NCBI RefSeq assembly: GCF_005518285.1
Contig: NZ_SJDU01000001.1
Span: forward strand, 1 to 22,010
Direction: 5' to 3'
Length of the DNA: 22,010 bases
Source: Brachyspira catarrhinii
Lineage (GTDB): Bacteria > Spirochaetota > Brachyspiria > Brachyspirales > Brachyspiraceae
Shown here: piece by piece, positions 21,286 to 22,010 of the stretch
Numbering within the stretch: the first letter of the stretch is position 1
Layout of the letters: every line of letters begins with the position of its first letter
The notes under the pieces: model-generated
Databases searched by the model: none
What the model saw: the letters and a program-made list of their open reading frames with translations, nothing else
Told to the model about the DNA's origin: nothing
Translations under genes and position numbers: made by a program

Positions 21286-21298
21286 AAACTTATAATAA

Positions 21299-21328
21299 AA
21301 GGAGCTTTATTATAATATAAAGCTCCTT
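21299..21328. terminator. Bidirectional intrinsic terminator
   Basis: AAGGAGCTTTAT (21299-21310) pairs perfectly with ATAAAGCTCCTT (21317-21328), a 12-bp stem with a 6-nt loop. On the plus strand it is followed by AAAATATTATTTTTTATTT and on the minus strand by a TTTTATTA tract, so it can end both the sugar-acid operon and the convergent metQ-like gene. Confidence 0.85.
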
Positions 21329-21355
21329 AAAATATTATTTTTTATTTCAAAAATT

Positions 21356-22010
21356 TTATTTCCAAGTAGGCAAATAAGAACCTTTGAAATTATTGGCGTA
21401 AACTTCTTCGACAATATCCGATTGATAAGCCTCGATAACTTTTTTATATAGCTCGTTGTCTTTATCTTTCGTTCTTGCAGCTATCAAATTAACGAACGAT
21501 TTTCCGCTATAAATTGCGGGGTCGTCTTTAAATATATAATCCGTTCCAGGATTCAAACCGAAATCAATAGCGTAATTTCCGTTTATAACGGCGCATGCCA
21601 CATCGGGAAGTAAGCTGTATATTCCGCCAGCTTCAACTTCTACTATCCCCAAATTTAAAGGATTTTCTATTATGTCGGACACGCTCGGAGTATCTCCAGC
21701 TTCTGGACGAACTTTTATCAATCCCGCAGCTTGCAATACTTTTAACGCTCTTCCTCCGTTTGAAGGGTCGTTTGGAATCGCCACTTTATCTCCGCTTTTA
21801 ACCTCGCTTACATTTGAGATTTTTTGAGAGTAGATATTCATTGCCGATATATAAGTGTCGGCTATTGCGACTAAATCGTAGCCTTTGTTTGACACTTCAT
21901 CGTTGAAATAGGCATAATGCTGAAAGGCGTTCAAATCAATCTCTCCGTCATTTAAAGCCTGATTCGGAATCGTATAATCGGAGAAAGTATATAATTCTAC
22001 AGTTATACCT
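21356..22010 (-). CDS. metQ: MetQ/NlpA-family ABC transporter substrate-binding lipoprotein (cut by right edge)
   Basis: The frame is open from the right edge (first whole codon at 22009) to the stop at 21356-21358, giving 217 residues of the C-terminal part; the signal and lipobox lie outside. The sequence 'NQALNDGEIDLNAFQHYAYF' is the hallmark of D-methionine/L-methionine binding proteins of the NlpA family, which feed an ABC importer (MetN, MetI). Further matches are 'DKVAIPNDPSNGGRALKVLQ', 'GLIKVRPEAGDTPSVSDI' and 'GKSFVNLIAART' before a C-terminal 'VYANNFKGSYLPTWK'. An internal TTG at 21934 is not the start because the conserved region continues upstream of it. It converges on the sugar-acid operon and shares its terminator. 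A methionine ligand is likely, but NlpA proteins also bind other small amino acids. Confidence 0.9.
   Translation of the reverse strand, partial: GITVELYTFSDYTIPNQALNDGEIDLNAFQHYAYFNDEVSNKGYDLVAIADTYISAMNIYSQKISNVSEVKSGDKVAIPNDPSNGGRALKVLQAAGLIKVRPEAGDTPSVSDIIENPLNLGIVEVEAGGIYSLLPDVACAVINGNYAIDFGLNPGTDYIFKDDPAIYSGKSFVNLIAARTKDKDNELYKKVIEAYQSDIVEEVYANNFKGSYLPTWK

Noticed and set aside
21356..21934. Internal start at 21934 making a 192-residue complete protein
   Set aside because: The codon is TTG inside the conserved NlpA/MetQ motif, and the frame continues to the window edge with family-like sequence; the gene is simply cut.
1..22010. CRISPR arrays, tRNA or rRNA genes, insertion sequences, prophage genes
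   Set aside because: Looked for on both strands; no regularly spaced repeats, no cloverleaf-like sequence with a T-loop, no transposase, integrase or phage structural protein was recognised.

Overview
The window looks like a piece of a Brachyspira (intestinal spirochaete) genome. The DNA is very AT-rich. It carries two adjacent FlaA-type flagellar filament sheath genes, a spirochaete-specific family, with genes typical of an anaerobic gut bacterium. The genus is inferred from protein character and base composition; no rRNA or other taxonomic marker is present. Both edges cut genes: an ankyrin-repeat protein on the left and a MetQ/NlpA-type lipoprotein on the right.

Left half (1-8440, all on the minus strand): a partial secreted ankyrin-repeat gene preceded by a 36-residue membrane-protein gene; a two-gene flaA unit with a clear sigma-70 promoter and an intrinsic terminator; a PAP2-family phosphatase; two paralogous secreted PepSY-like proteins separated by a remnant of a dispersed palindromic repeat; then a five-gene run, read from right to left as amidase, degenerate LytM protein, AtpZ-like protein, nicotinate phosphoribosyltransferase, and a lipoprotein with two PPC-like halves.

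Right half (8609-21212, all on the plus strand): a sugar-acid catabolic locus. A FadR-type GntR regulator is followed by a strong promoter at 9445-9473 and then ten tightly spaced genes: KDPG/KDPGal aldolase, KDG-type kinase, DgoD-like galactonate dehydratase, a sodium:solute symporter, a D-2-hydroxyacid dehydrogenase, a complete TRAP transporter (P, Q, M), a KduD-like SDR, an IolB/KduI-family isomerase and an IlvD/Edd-family dehydratase. A bidirectional terminator at 21299-21328 closes the locus against the convergent metQ-like gene. The likely logic is that two importers bring in sugar acids, and three entry routes (DgoD; the Fe-S dehydratase; isomerase plus KduD) converge on 2-keto-3-deoxy-sugar acids. 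The kinase and aldolase then turn these into pyruvate and glyceraldehyde 3-phosphate. Substrates are not fixed by the sequence.

The most striking observation is a run of ten G residues (12635-12644) inside the symporter gene. It puts the two halves of the gene out of frame; nine Gs would restore a 482-residue transporter. In DNA this AT-rich it is a strong candidate for an ON/OFF contingency (phase-variation) tract on an importer, although a sequencing error is possible. Also notable are a translationally close amidase/degenerate-LytM pair resembling an amidase-activator system, and a strong stem-loop without a U-tract between dctP and dctQ.
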